A stretch of DNA of 13,088 nucleotides from contig CAMOLY010000018.1 in NCBI GenBank assembly GCA_946619065.1, forward strand, positions 1 through 13,088, given 5' to 3'. The notes beneath the pieces were generated by a model. That model made no database searches and had not been told where the DNA came from. It saw nothing but the letters and a program-made list of their open reading frames with translations. Position 1 is the stretch's first letter. Every line of letters begins with the position of its first letter. Position numbers and translations under genes: made by a program. The DNA comes from an uncultured Clostridia bacterium. Lineage in GTDB: Bacteria; Bacillota; Clostridia; Oscillospirales; Oscillospiraceae. Of this stretch, positions 1-8,146 are shown piece after piece.

Positions 1-11
1 TTTTCTGCCAA
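1..11 (-). CDS. Possible 5' end of next Opp gene (oppF), cut by window edge
   Basis: Just after the oppD stop codon the minus strand reads a GGTGG purine-rich stretch, six bases, then TTG GCA GAA AA, which would start a protein Met-Ala-Glu. In Opp/Dpp operons the gene after oppD is usually oppF, the second ATPase, so a start here is plausible and oppF would follow with almost no gap. Only three codons are visible and the start would be TTG, so this is inferred from operon order rather than from protein sequence. The real start may lie further left. Confidence 0.25.
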
Positions 12-12
12 C

Positions 13-1167
<1,155 letters not shown>

Positions 1168-1184
1168 TCGTATTCCTCCCTTCC

Positions 1185-2819
1185 TCAGCGCTTCATCTTC
1201 GGGTCGAACGCATCACGCAGACCGTCGCCGACCAGGTTGAAGGCCAGAACGGTGAGCAGAAGCAGCACGCTCGCGGGGATCCAGATGAACCAGTAATTCG
1301 TTAACACGAAGGTATTGTTGACGTCGTTGATGATGTTGCCCCAGGAAGCGAAGGGGAACTTGACGCCCAGGCCCAGGAACGACAGCGTCGCCTCGGTGAT
1401 GATGACGCCGCCAAGGCTCATCGTGCACTGAACAATCAGCTGCGGCATGACGTTCGGGATCAGATGCTTGAAGATGCGGTGCCGGACGGAGATGCCGCAG
1501 GCTTCGGTGGCGGTCATGAACTCCTGCTCGCGCAGACTCAGGATCTGGCCGCGGACCAGTCTGGCAATGCCTGCCCAGCCCAGGAAGCCGAGGATCAGCA
1601 TCAGGTAGACCATTCGGATCATCGGGTCCACACGGGCGGCGTCCATCGCCGCACCGAGAATGATCAGCATCGGCGTCGAAGGGATACAGTAGAAGATATC
1701 GACCAGACGCATGATCAGGTTATCGACCCAGCCGCCGAAATAGCCGGAGATACCGCCCATGATGATGCCGAGCGCCGTCTCAATGATCACGACGATGAAG
1801 CCGATGACCAGGGAGACGCGGCCGCCGTACATCAGACGGGTCAGCATGTCCATGCCGTACTTATCTGTGCCCAGCAGATGGGTCTTGCTGGGGAAGGAAT
1901 ACTTGTCGTACTGATAGGAGACCTGCTCCTGGCGAATGATCCAGTTGTCCTGGTTCTGGCTTCGCTCGATCAGGTAGGTGGCAGTCGCGTTTTTCTCGCC
2001 TTCCGGCTCTTCCACCGGATCATCCGTATGGATGCCGCCGGTCTCGTCCTCGGTCTGCCCTTCCTCCTCGTCGAGAATCAGGGATTCGTCGGTATAGGTG
2101 AATTCCGTCTCGCCGTTCTGAATGGCAACAATCAGCTTTTCCTTGAAGTCACGGCTCAGCGCGATGTCGGGCATCTTGGCTTCCACAACAAAACGGCTGA
2201 TGTAGGCGACTTCCTGATTTCCTTCGAGAATGCCGCCGGTCTCGTCGATCGTATAGGACTTGTCGCCGGAGGAGAAGGAGGTCTGATTCGAAGTGTAGGC
2301 GAGCAGGGCGTTATAAGTAAAGTCGAAGCTCAGCGATTCGGAGCCGCTGGAGGAACGGACGACGTCCTTATACGCGATGCCGACCACCTTGCCGTCGGAC
2401 AGGATCGTGTACAGATCATCATGCTGCGGCTCGACCGTATAGTTGACATCCTTGTAGGAAAACTCGGTCCTGCCCTGAGAGATGGCGAGGAAGGCCTGCG
2501 CATTGACAGCGCTGCCGAAGCTGCCCTTCTCCGCCTCCATATAGCGGAACTCCTTGTTTTCTGTCACCGCGGCAAACTCACGGTTGAGCAGCTCATTGCG
2601 GTAGAAGAACTGATCCTGACTGTAGGGAGAAATCAGTCCGCCGATAAAGGAGAAGACGAACATGAAAACCAGGATCGAAAGGCCGGTCACAGCCAGGCGG
2701 TTCCGGAAAAAGCGCTTGGCAACCAGCTGACCCGGAGAAAGCACCTTGACACGGCGGTCGTCGTTCAGGGAATACTGCTCGTTACGGTCTTTCTTTTCAT
2801 TCTCAACTTGTTTTTTCAT
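1185..2819 (-). CDS. oppC: Peptide ABC importer permease (OppC/DppC type) with large extracytoplasmic insertion
   Basis: This is the second membrane subunit of the peptide importer and pairs with OppB to form the channel. The family core is clear: a cytoplasmic N-tail with the RFFRNRLA-type entry to helix 1 (about 43-64), the HLLGTDKYGMD motif (314-324), five further helices between about 334 and 531, the EAA coupling loop (around ATEACGISVRHRIF, 437-450) and the ending GDGLRDAFDP. At 544 residues it far exceeds the usual 280-320. The excess is about 240 residues (67-308; bases 1896-2621) between helix 1 and the HLLGTD motif, which places it outside the membrane. It appears to contain three degenerate repeats of about 60 residues, led by FLAISQGRTEF (110), LLAYTSNQTSF (172) and IVAIQNGETEF (230), followed by an acidic stretch (250-275). 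A purine-rich site (AAGGAAGGGGG) lies 9 bases before the ATG. The frame is intact throughout, so this looks like a true domain and not a fusion artefact. Confidence 0.93.
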   Translation of the reverse strand: MKKQVENEKKDRNEQYSLNDDRRVKVLSPGQLVAKRFFRNRLAVTGLSILVFMFVFSFIGGLISPYSQDQFFYRNELLNREFAAVTENKEFRYMEAEKGSFGSAVNAQAFLAISQGRTEFSYKDVNYTVEPQHDDLYTILSDGKVVGIAYKDVVRSSSGSESLSFDFTYNALLAYTSNQTSFSSGDKSYTIDETGGILEGNQEVAYISRFVVEAKMPDIALSRDFKEKLIVAIQNGETEFTYTDESLILDEEEGQTEDETGGIHTDDPVEEPEGEKNATATYLIERSQNQDNWIIRQEQVSYQYDKYSFPSKTHLLGTDKYGMDMLTRLMYGGRVSLVIGFIVVIIETALGIIMGGISGYFGGWVDNLIMRLVDIFYCIPSTPMLIILGAAMDAARVDPMIRMVYLMLILGFLGWAGIARLVRGQILSLREQEFMTATEACGISVRHRIFKHLIPNVMPQLIVQCTMSLGGVIITEATLSFLGLGVKFPFASWGNIINDVNNTFVLTNYWFIWIPASVLLLLTVLAFNLVGDGLRDAFDPKMKR

Positions 2820-2837
2820 TGCGTCGGACCCCCTTCC

Positions 2838-3824
2838 TTAGGAAATCCGTACGCGAGGATCCACCACAGCGTACAGAATGTCGGCAATGAGGTTGCCCAG
2901 GAGGGTCAACACCGCCAGGAATACCATGTAGAACATCGAGAACGGAATGTCACCGGCAATCATTGCCTGGAAGGAGGTATAGCCGATGCCCGGCAGGGCG
3001 TACAGCGTCTCGGTGATCAGTGCGCCGGAGAACAGGCCGGGGAGGCTGCCGCCGATGATGGTGACCAGAGGAATCAGCGTGTTGCGGAAGGCATGATGAT
3101 AGATGACCTTGCGCTCGGAAAGGCCCTTGGCACGGGCCGTGCGCACGTAGTCGGCGTTGAGCTCTTCGAGCATGTTGGTTCTGACAAAACGCATCAGAGA
3201 ACCGACGCTGATCACGACCAGGGTCACAATCGGCAGAACAAGATGCCAGGCCTTATCCAGGAACTGATTGAACGAGGTCATCTGGTTGTAGTCTTTTGAG
3301 ATCAGGCCGAAGAGCGGCATGACATTCAGCCGCACGCTGAAGAGGAGCTTCAAAAGGGATGCAAAGAAGAAGGTTGGCAAGGATATGCCTGCCAGGGCGA
3401 TGACGGATATCGTATAGTCCGTCTTGCTGTACTGCCTCGTGGCCGCTATGATTCCGAGCGGGATCGCGATGATCAGCTCAAAGAAGAATGAGACCACGCC
3501 CATGATGAAGGACAGCCAGATGTGCTCCGAGAAAACCTGGAGAACCGGGTCGGTATAGAACCAGCTGTCGCCGAATTTCAGCTGCACCGCCTCTCCGAGC
3601 CAGGACAGGTAGCCGGGAAGAATGCCTCTGTCCAGATGATAGGTCTCGTTCAGCTGATCCAGCCATTCCTCATAGGACTTGGAGTTGGGCTGCATGGACT
3701 TCTGCCTCGCGATGTTCTCAACATACGAGGTGGGAAGCAAACGCATCATCGTATAGATGATAAATCCAACAAAGAACAGGATCACGATGGATATCACTAC
3801 ACGCTTAAGGATGTATTTCCACAA
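2838..3824 (-). CDS. oppB: Peptide ABC importer permease (OppB/DppB type), TTG start
   Basis: This is the first membrane subunit of the peptide importer. It starts MWKYILKRVV, which leads straight into helix 1 (about 9-29) as expected for OppB, and is 328 residues, a normal family length. Other features are the extracytoplasmic loop before helix 2 (about 103-128), the EAA coupling region (YVRTARAKGLSERKVIYHHA, 226-245), the LPGIG segment (277-281) and the ending DPRVRIS. I chose the TTG at 3822-3824 because GGAGGG lies 8 bases upstream and it gives the family-typical N-terminus. The frame stays open another 36 codons upstream to an ATG at 3932, but that stretch encodes a hairpin region with no resemblance to OppB. 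oppC begins 18 bases after the stop, so the two are co-transcribed. The N-terminus Met would be specified by TTG. Confidence 0.93.
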   Translation of the reverse strand: MWKYILKRVVISIVILFFVGFIIYTMMRLLPTSYVENIARQKSMQPNSKSYEEWLDQLNETYHLDRGILPGYLSWLGEAVQLKFGDSWFYTDPVLQVFSEHIWLSFIMGVVSFFFELIIAIPLGIIAATRQYSKTDYTISVIALAGISLPTFFFASLLKLLFSVRLNVMPLFGLISKDYNQMTSFNQFLDKAWHLVLPIVTLVVISVGSLMRFVRTNMLEELNADYVRTARAKGLSERKVIYHHAFRNTLIPLVTIIGGSLPGLFSGALITETLYALPGIGYTSFQAMIAGDIPFSMFYMVFLAVLTLLGNLIADILYAVVDPRVRIS

Positions 3825-3832
3825 AGTGTTAT

Positions 3833-3838
3833 CCCTCC
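3833..3838 (-). promoter_or_regulatory. Ribosome binding site that decides the oppB TTG start
   Basis: GGAGGG on the minus strand is followed by eight bases and then TTG TGG AAA TAC. No ATG or GTG stands at a suitable distance in this frame, and the resulting protein begins exactly where OppB proteins normally begin. A TTG start lowers initiation relative to ATG, consistent with a lower need for permease than for the binding protein. Confidence 0.75.
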
Positions 3839-3868
3839 AATCTGATGCCAGCAGCAAGCGCAGCAGCT

Positions 3869-3929
3869 CTCGCCAGCTGTACACCGGGAAAAACCGGCTT
3901 CCGGCCCTTCCCGCTGTACAGGTGGTGAG
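3869..3929 (-). repeat. Long imperfect inverted repeat (stem-loop) between oppA and oppB
   Basis: The arms are 3869-3890 and 3908-3929, 22 positions each with 19 complementary, separated by a 17-base loop. The inner 13 positions (TGTACACCGGGAA against TTCCCGCTGTACA) have a single mismatch. The loop itself contains CCGG-CTT-CCGG. In the operon transcript this would form a long stem ending about 30 bases before the oppB ribosome binding site. There is no U-run after it, so it is not a standard terminator. Likely roles are partial attenuation, blocking 3'-5' RNA decay to stabilise oppA mRNA, or control of oppB translation. It might also be a small dispersed repeat inserted in the gap; only one copy is seen here. 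Confidence 0.7.
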
Positions 3930-3932
3930 CAC

Positions 3933-3956
3933 CCCGACGGCCCGAAGGCCGTCGGG
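3933..3956 (-). promoter_or_regulatory. GC-rich UUCG stem-loop downstream of oppA
   Basis: This is a perfect 10-bp stem (CCCGACGGCC with GGCCGTCGGG) closed, on the minus-strand transcript, by the tetraloop UUCG, an unusually stable loop. It lies 62 bases after the oppA stop and 3 bases before the longer inverted repeat at 3869-3929. The minus strand shows no U-run after it, so complete intrinsic termination is unlikely. I read it as an intercistronic stem-loop giving partial termination or protecting the oppA message 3' end. An AT-rich weaker dyad (CAGTTTT/AAAACTG, 3977-4000) lies between it and oppA. Confidence 0.75.
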
Positions 3957-4018
3957 ATGTTGCTTGATGCTAAAATCAGTTTTTTATGTTTTTAAAACTG
4001 CTTGCGGGGAAGGGAAGC

Positions 4019-6304
4019 TTACTTGGTCCGGATGTTCTCGATCTCCTGGTTCCAGCCGTAGAACGTCGTGATGTCGGGGGTGACGGTCTTCATGTCGAGA
4101 CGCTCGGTGGAGAAGATGATGGCGTTCTGTCTCTGGTAGACGGGAACCTCAACGGCCCAGTCAACGATCAGATCCAGGCAGGCCTTGTACATGGTCTTGC
4201 GGTAAGCCTGGTCGAGAGACTTGCGGGCGTCAACAATCAGACGGTCGAGCTCGGGATCGGCGATGTCGTACATGTAGTTGGAGCCGCCGGGCTGAGCGCC
4301 GCCGTTGGCAACGTCAGAGTAGTAGATCTGGTACATGTCGGGATCCACGGAAGCGCCCCATGCAGCGCACCACATATCGGCCTGGTCGGCCTCGATGCTG
4401 GTCCACAGCTCGGAGGAGTTGGCAAGGTCGGTGACGATCAGCTTCATGCCGATCTTCTCCAGAGCCTTGGAGGCCTCGGAGCACATCATGAAGGAGGGGT
4501 GATCGCCGTTGCCGTCGGCAGGGATCAGAACCTCGTACTCGAGCTTGGCGCCATCGGGAGCAGCGGTCAGCTTGCCGTTCTGAACGGTGTAGCCGGCAGC
4601 CTCGAAGAAGCCCAGGGCGGCCTGCAGAGCCGCGTCGTACTTCTGCTCGGCAGTCATATCGGAGGTGTAGATGTCGTTGCCGTTCACATCCACGGAGAAG
4701 GCGACCTTATAGCCGTCGTCGGTGGTCTGCGGAGCGGCCCAGGAGGTGTTGGAAATCGGGTAGTTGATGACGGAAGCGCGCTCGCCGTAGTAGGACTCAA
4801 CGGTCAGCTCACGGTAGACCGAGAAGACAGTGGCGAAGGCCTTGCGGAGGTTCTTGGAGGCTTCGCTGGCGAGTTCGCCGCCGACGTTGACCGCCTTGGC
4901 GCTGATGCCGAGGTAGCCGTAGCCGAGGTTGTCGACCGTGCTGGTGGTGATGACATCGCCGGTGATGCCCTTGCCCTTGTTGGCCTCAGTGATGGCCTTG
5001 ACCTTATCCTGGGAGAAGGACGGGTCGGTGATGTCGATGGTGCCGGTGACAACGCCGTTGAGCTTGTCGTCGTCAGTCAGGCACTGCTGGAAGTTGACGT
5101 ACTTGGTCTTGGGCTTGCCCTTGTAGTAGTTCGCGTTGGACTCGAAGTTGACAACGCCGTTTTCAAACTTGATGAACTTGTAGGGGCCGGCGCCCATGGG
5201 CTGGGTGGTCTTGGACTTGACTATGGACAGGTCGCCCTTCGGGAAGCCGAACTTGTTGTTCGCGTAGTCGTACTGGGCCTTATCGCCGTAGTAGTGCAGG
5301 GGGGCGATGGCCACGCCGAGCTGGTAGATGGCGGTGGCGTCGACCTCGGTGAGGACAACGCGCAGGTTGTAGTCGTCGATCTTCTGGATGCCGGAGATGT
5401 TGGCGGCGGAATCGCCGGTCTGGATGCCCTTCTGGTACGTCCCAGCCTTGTCGCCCAGGGCGGTGGCCAGCATGGCGCTCATGGAGTCGGTGGCCTTCTC
5501 GCCGTCGATGCCGGTCATGTCATAGCCGTACTTGGCAATGATGGCATCCCAGAGATCGCTCTCAGTGCCGCCTTCGGGAATCTCAAAGCCCCAAAGAGCA
5601 GCAGAGGAGGCAGCGTCCACTGCGCCGTAGTCGGCGTAGTTTTCCAAGCAGTAGTCAATGATGGACTTTGCGTAGGCAACGCCGGTGGTATTGAAGGTTT
5701 CCCAGAAGAACTTGGTCTCCTCTTCGGTGGCGTTGGGGTCAGCGCCGTCGGGGCCGGCCTTCAGGATCAGGGACTGCAGGGACTCGATGCCGGAGCGGTA
5801 CTCGGTCAAGCCCTGAATCGGCAGAGCAAAGAGGGAGCTGTTGCCGTCGTAGGTGGGGTCGCAGAGGACGTACATCGAGAAGATGACGTCGTCGATGGTG
5901 ACCTTTTCGCCGTCGGAGAACTTCAGATCGTCGCGAAGCTTGAAGTCGTAGGTGACGGTGCCGTCAGCATTCTCGGTGATCTTGCAGTCGGCCGGGCCGG
6001 TATACTTGTAGTCGGTACCATTGTAGTTAATGGTCTCGCCCTCGATACCGTTCATGATGATGGTGCCGCGGCGGTCGCTGTTGAGCAGGGAGATCTGAGT
6101 CATGCCCCAGACGTCCTGGTCATAAGCGGTTTCGGAGAAGAACGGAGAGAACTTCTCGTTGAACGGGGAGTAGCCGACAACCAGCGGAGTCGTGCTTTCG
6201 GCTTCTTCGGACTTGGAATTGCTCTTCTTGCAGCCGACAAACAGGCACGCAGTCATGCAGACTACCAGAACCAGCGCGAGGATCTTGCTGAGGTTCTTTT
6301 TCAT
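4019..6304 (-). CDS. oppA: Peptide-binding lipoprotein of the Opp/Dpp importer (SBP family 5)
   Basis: This extracytoplasmic receptor captures peptides and delivers them to OppBC. The start is the ATG at 6304, which has GGAGG 8 bases upstream; an in-frame TTG five codons earlier overlaps that site and is rejected. The N-terminus is a lipoprotein signal (MKKNLSKILALVLVV, then FVGC with the lipidated Cys25) followed by a Ser/Glu-rich tether. Family features include the early segment LRDDLKFSDGEKVTIDDVIFS (residues 123-143, read in parts), GAGPYKFIKF (371-380) and the C-terminal WGASVDPDMYQIYYS region (649-663). At 761 residues it is about 200 longer than E. coli OppA or DppA. The clearest extra segment is about 100 residues, acidic and Ala-rich, in roughly 170-300. 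The gene is strongly biased to C/G-ending codons, fitting high expression. Substrate length preference is unknown. Confidence 0.94.
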   Translation of the reverse strand: MKKNLSKILALVLVVCMTACLFVGCKKSNSKSEEAESTTPLVVGYSPFNEKFSPFFSETAYDQDVWGMTQISLLNSDRRGTIIMNGIEGETINYNGTDYKYTGPADCKITENADGTVTYDFKLRDDLKFSDGEKVTIDDVIFSMYVLCDPTYDGNSSLFALPIQGLTEYRSGIESLQSLILKAGPDGADPNATEEETKFFWETFNTTGVAYAKSIIDYCLENYADYGAVDAASSAALWGFEIPEGGTESDLWDAIIAKYGYDMTGIDGEKATDSMSAMLATALGDKAGTYQKGIQTGDSAANISGIQKIDDYNLRVVLTEVDATAIYQLGVAIAPLHYYGDKAQYDYANNKFGFPKGDLSIVKSKTTQPMGAGPYKFIKFENGVVNFESNANYYKGKPKTKYVNFQQCLTDDDKLNGVVTGTIDITDPSFSQDKVKAITEANKGKGITGDVITTSTVDNLGYGYLGISAKAVNVGGELASEASKNLRKAFATVFSVYRELTVESYYGERASVINYPISNTSWAAPQTTDDGYKVAFSVDVNGNDIYTSDMTAEQKYDAALQAALGFFEAAGYTVQNGKLTAAPDGAKLEYEVLIPADGNGDHPSFMMCSEASKALEKIGMKLIVTDLANSSELWTSIEADQADMWCAAWGASVDPDMYQIYYSDVANGGAQPGGSNYMYDIADPELDRLIVDARKSLDQAYRKTMYKACLDLIVDWAVEVPVYQRQNAIIFSTERLDMKTVTPDITTFYGWNQEIENIRTK

Positions 6305-6373
6305 GTTTCTTTCCTCCAAATTAAAATTTATATTACGACAGCGCTGTGGCGCCGCGAATATACAGGAATGTAA

Positions 6374-6934
6374 TCAGGCGTCGTTCGCCTTCGGTTCAGG
6401 CGGCTCGGTCTTTTCCATCGTCAGGCGGCCGCGCAGGCGGAAGGCAAGAAGGAAGATGCCGAAGAGGGCCGCGCAGAGGACTGTGAAAATCAGCTTCCGG
6501 GCGTCGGTTTTTCCGGTCAGGCACTGCCGCAGGACGCAGCCTGCCGTGCACACGGCCGACAGGGCCATGCCGAAAACCGAGGTGGGGGACATCCGGACCT
6601 GCGCTTTCTCCTGCTGCTCCCGCGTGACCGGTCCGGCGGCGGTCCAGATCCGCCAGGTGCAAAGGCACAGATACAGGACCGGAATGCTGAGCAAGGCCGC
6701 AGGCAACGTCACGTAGCCGATGTTATCGAACCAGTTGGTGGTGCAAAGCAGGAACACGATCAGCACGGCGGACGCAATGGAGAGGGTCAGATAGAGGATC
6801 CGGGTCTTTTTGAGCGCCTCAGGCGCTGCGGAAAAACGGAACCAGTCCCCGCGATAGACGGCGACCGCGCGCATCTTCCCGCCGGGGGCCAGCTGCCGCT
6901 CGATCCCGTAATCTTTGATGTACTTTTTCGGCAT
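6374..6934 (-). CDS. Unrecognised four-helix membrane protein upstream of the Opp operon
   Basis: I do not recognise this family. The 186-residue protein has a basic, polar N-terminal part (1-43, with KYIKDYGIE and AVYRGDWFRF) and four predicted membrane segments at about 44-65, 73-95, 117-137 and 147-167. A charged linker (103-115) follows helix 2, and the tail is charged and Pro/Glu-rich. There is no signal peptide, enzyme motif or transporter signature that I can see. The ATG has GGAGG 7 bases upstream. It lies 69 bases before oppA in the same direction with no convincing promoter between, so it may be the first gene of the Opp transcript. It could be an accessory protein of the importer or an unrelated neighbour. 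That it is a gene is well supported by its ribosome site, composition and helices; its role is not. Confidence 0.75.
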   Translation of the reverse strand: MPKKYIKDYGIERQLAPGGKMRAVAVYRGDWFRFSAAPEALKKTRILYLTLSIASAVLIVFLLCTTNWFDNIGYVTLPAALLSIPVLYLCLCTWRIWTAAGPVTREQQEKAQVRMSPTSVFGMALSAVCTAGCVLRQCLTGKTDARKLIFTVLCAALFGIFLLAFRLRGRLTMEKTEPPEPKANDA

Positions 6935-7234
6935 TCCGCATCCTCCGTCTTCGGCACATCAAGCCGAAACCCATTGTTTCATCATATTTTAACATAATCC
7001 TAACAAAATTTCTATATAAAAATGGTGATTTTTTATAAAACCCGGATTATTTGTATGAAATATCCAATTCGAAATCCCCGCGTTCTGCGAATAGCTGAAT
7101 AATATTCCGGAAAGTGTCGAAAAATCCGCTAATAATGTTTGTTTATCCTTCGGATTCGGATATAAATTCAGTCATTTTGCCAAATTCCAGGGTTCTCTTG
7201 CATGCCGTATCCGGTTCTGCCGCGCGGAACGGGA
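6935..7234. other. AT-rich intergenic region, probable Opp operon promoter region
   Basis: These 300 bases have no credible gene and are far richer in A+T than their surroundings, especially 6975-7070. The best promoter hint for the minus-strand genes is a TATGAT at 6981-6986, about 35 bases before the ribosome site of the 186-residue protein, but I find no good -35 element at 16-18 bases. A six-bp stem-loop (TTCGGC/GCCGAA, 6950-6968) lies directly before that ribosome site. The dyad TTTATCC...GGATATAAA near 7141-7165 has a 2-base bulge and no U-run, so I see no clear terminator for the exporter genes that end at 7235. Read-through from the exporter into the Opp genes is possible. Confidence 0.5.
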
Positions 7235-8146
7235 CTACTTCCTGCGGGATACCCGCGGGTAAATCAGGCAGATTGCGGCGATGCACAAGACAAACACCGC
7301 CAGAACATACAGGATCGTCTGGGTATCCGTCAGCTCTCGTCCGAAGAGGGAGGCGCGGGAATAGAACGCGTTTTTAAGCTCCCGGACAAAGACGCCGCCG
7401 TCGATCCCGCCCAGCTTTTTGTCAATGTGCGCAAGCAGCGGATCCATCAGCGTGGACCGATAGAGCGAGGTCAGGCCGGTGCCGGGGAAGATCCCGCAGA
7501 AGCTGCGCACGGCGGGGGAAAACTCGGAGATCGGCATATAGGCGCCGATCACGAAGCCGGCCGCCGCGGAGAGAATGCCGAAAAAGGCTCCGGCCGCGGA
7601 GGTGCTCTTGAACATCAGCATCAGCGGGAGAAACAGGGCAGTCGCAGACAAGGATGAGAGAACTGTGAGTCCGTAGAGCTTCAGCACGTCGGATAAGCCG
7701 AGGAGGAGGCTGCCCTGCAGCCGCGTGGCGATCAGGCCGAAGGTCAGGATCAGCCAGGTCATCACAACAGCAGAGATAAAAGAGGCCGTGAAATACGAGA
7801 GGATGATCTGCCAGCGCTTGGTCGGAGTGGCGCAGATATCGTAGTCGATTTTCTGCTGCCGGTCCGAGACCAGCGTCGTCAGCGTGCTGTAGCAGACGGT
7901 GATCGAGGAGGAACCCATCAGTCCGGCCAGCAGAATGCCCGCGCTGAGGAGCTTCACATCCCGCTTTGTCACGATCCCGCCGAAGGCCTTGGCGCCGCTC
8001 AGGATGACGCTCTCGTAGTTTTTCCGCAGAAACAGCAGGTAGAGCACAAATACAATGATCGACGTCAGGAGGGAAAAGAGAACTGCCTGTTTATCCTTGA
8101 AATAAATCAGCAGATTCCTCCGAGTCAGGCCGCGGAACTGTTTCAT
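7235..8146 (-). CDS. ABC-2 type exporter permease
   Basis: This is the membrane subunit of an exporter-type ABC system of the DrrB/NatB class. At 303 residues it has six predicted helices: about 20-40, 66-90, 115-140, 155-178, 183-203 and 277-296. There is an amphipathic N-terminal start (MKQFRGLTRRNLLIYFKDK) that is typical of ABC-2 permeases, and a conserved-looking segment before the last loop (IGAYMPISEFSP, 200-211; FPGTGLTSLYR, 220-230). A loop of about 60 residues (215-275) separates helices 5 and 6. Its ATG overlaps the stop of the ATPase gene as ATGA, and AAAGGAG lies 9 bases upstream, so the two are translationally coupled. The cargo is unknown; relatives move drugs, sodium, lantibiotics or surface polymers, and no peptide or immunity gene is adjacent to narrow this. 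Confidence 0.9.
   Translation of the reverse strand: MKQFRGLTRRNLLIYFKDKQAVLFSLLTSIIVFVLYLLFLRKNYESVILSGAKAFGGIVTKRDVKLLSAGILLAGLMGSSSITVCYSTLTTLVSDRQQKIDYDICATPTKRWQIILSYFTASFISAVVMTWLILTFGLIATRLQGSLLLGLSDVLKLYGLTVLSSLSATALFLPLMLMFKSTSAAGAFFGILSAAAGFVIGAYMPISEFSPAVRSFCGIFPGTGLTSLYRSTLMDPLLAHIDKKLGGIDGGVFVRELKNAFYSRASLFGRELTDTQTILYVLAVFVLCIAAICLIYPRVSRRK

Noticed and set aside
3933..3956. UUCG hairpin considered as a full intrinsic terminator of an oppA-only unit
   Set aside because: No U-run follows on either strand, and oppB has no recognisable promoter in the gap, so complete termination would leave the permeases unexpressed.
3986..6373. A very long plus-strand open frame (795 codons) antisense to oppA
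   Set aside because: It mirrors oppA almost exactly and its translation is a low-complexity Val/Gly/Leu/Ala/Asp run, the usual shadow of a gene with strong C/G-ending codon bias. No ribosome site or family feature supports it.
7115..7121. TGTCGAA, a match to the Spo0A box core, upstream of the Opp operon
   Set aside because: A seven-base match is expected once or twice by chance in 13 kb on two strands, and another match lies inside oppD (820-826). The nearest possible promoter is about 130 bases away, so regulation by Spo0A is not supported.
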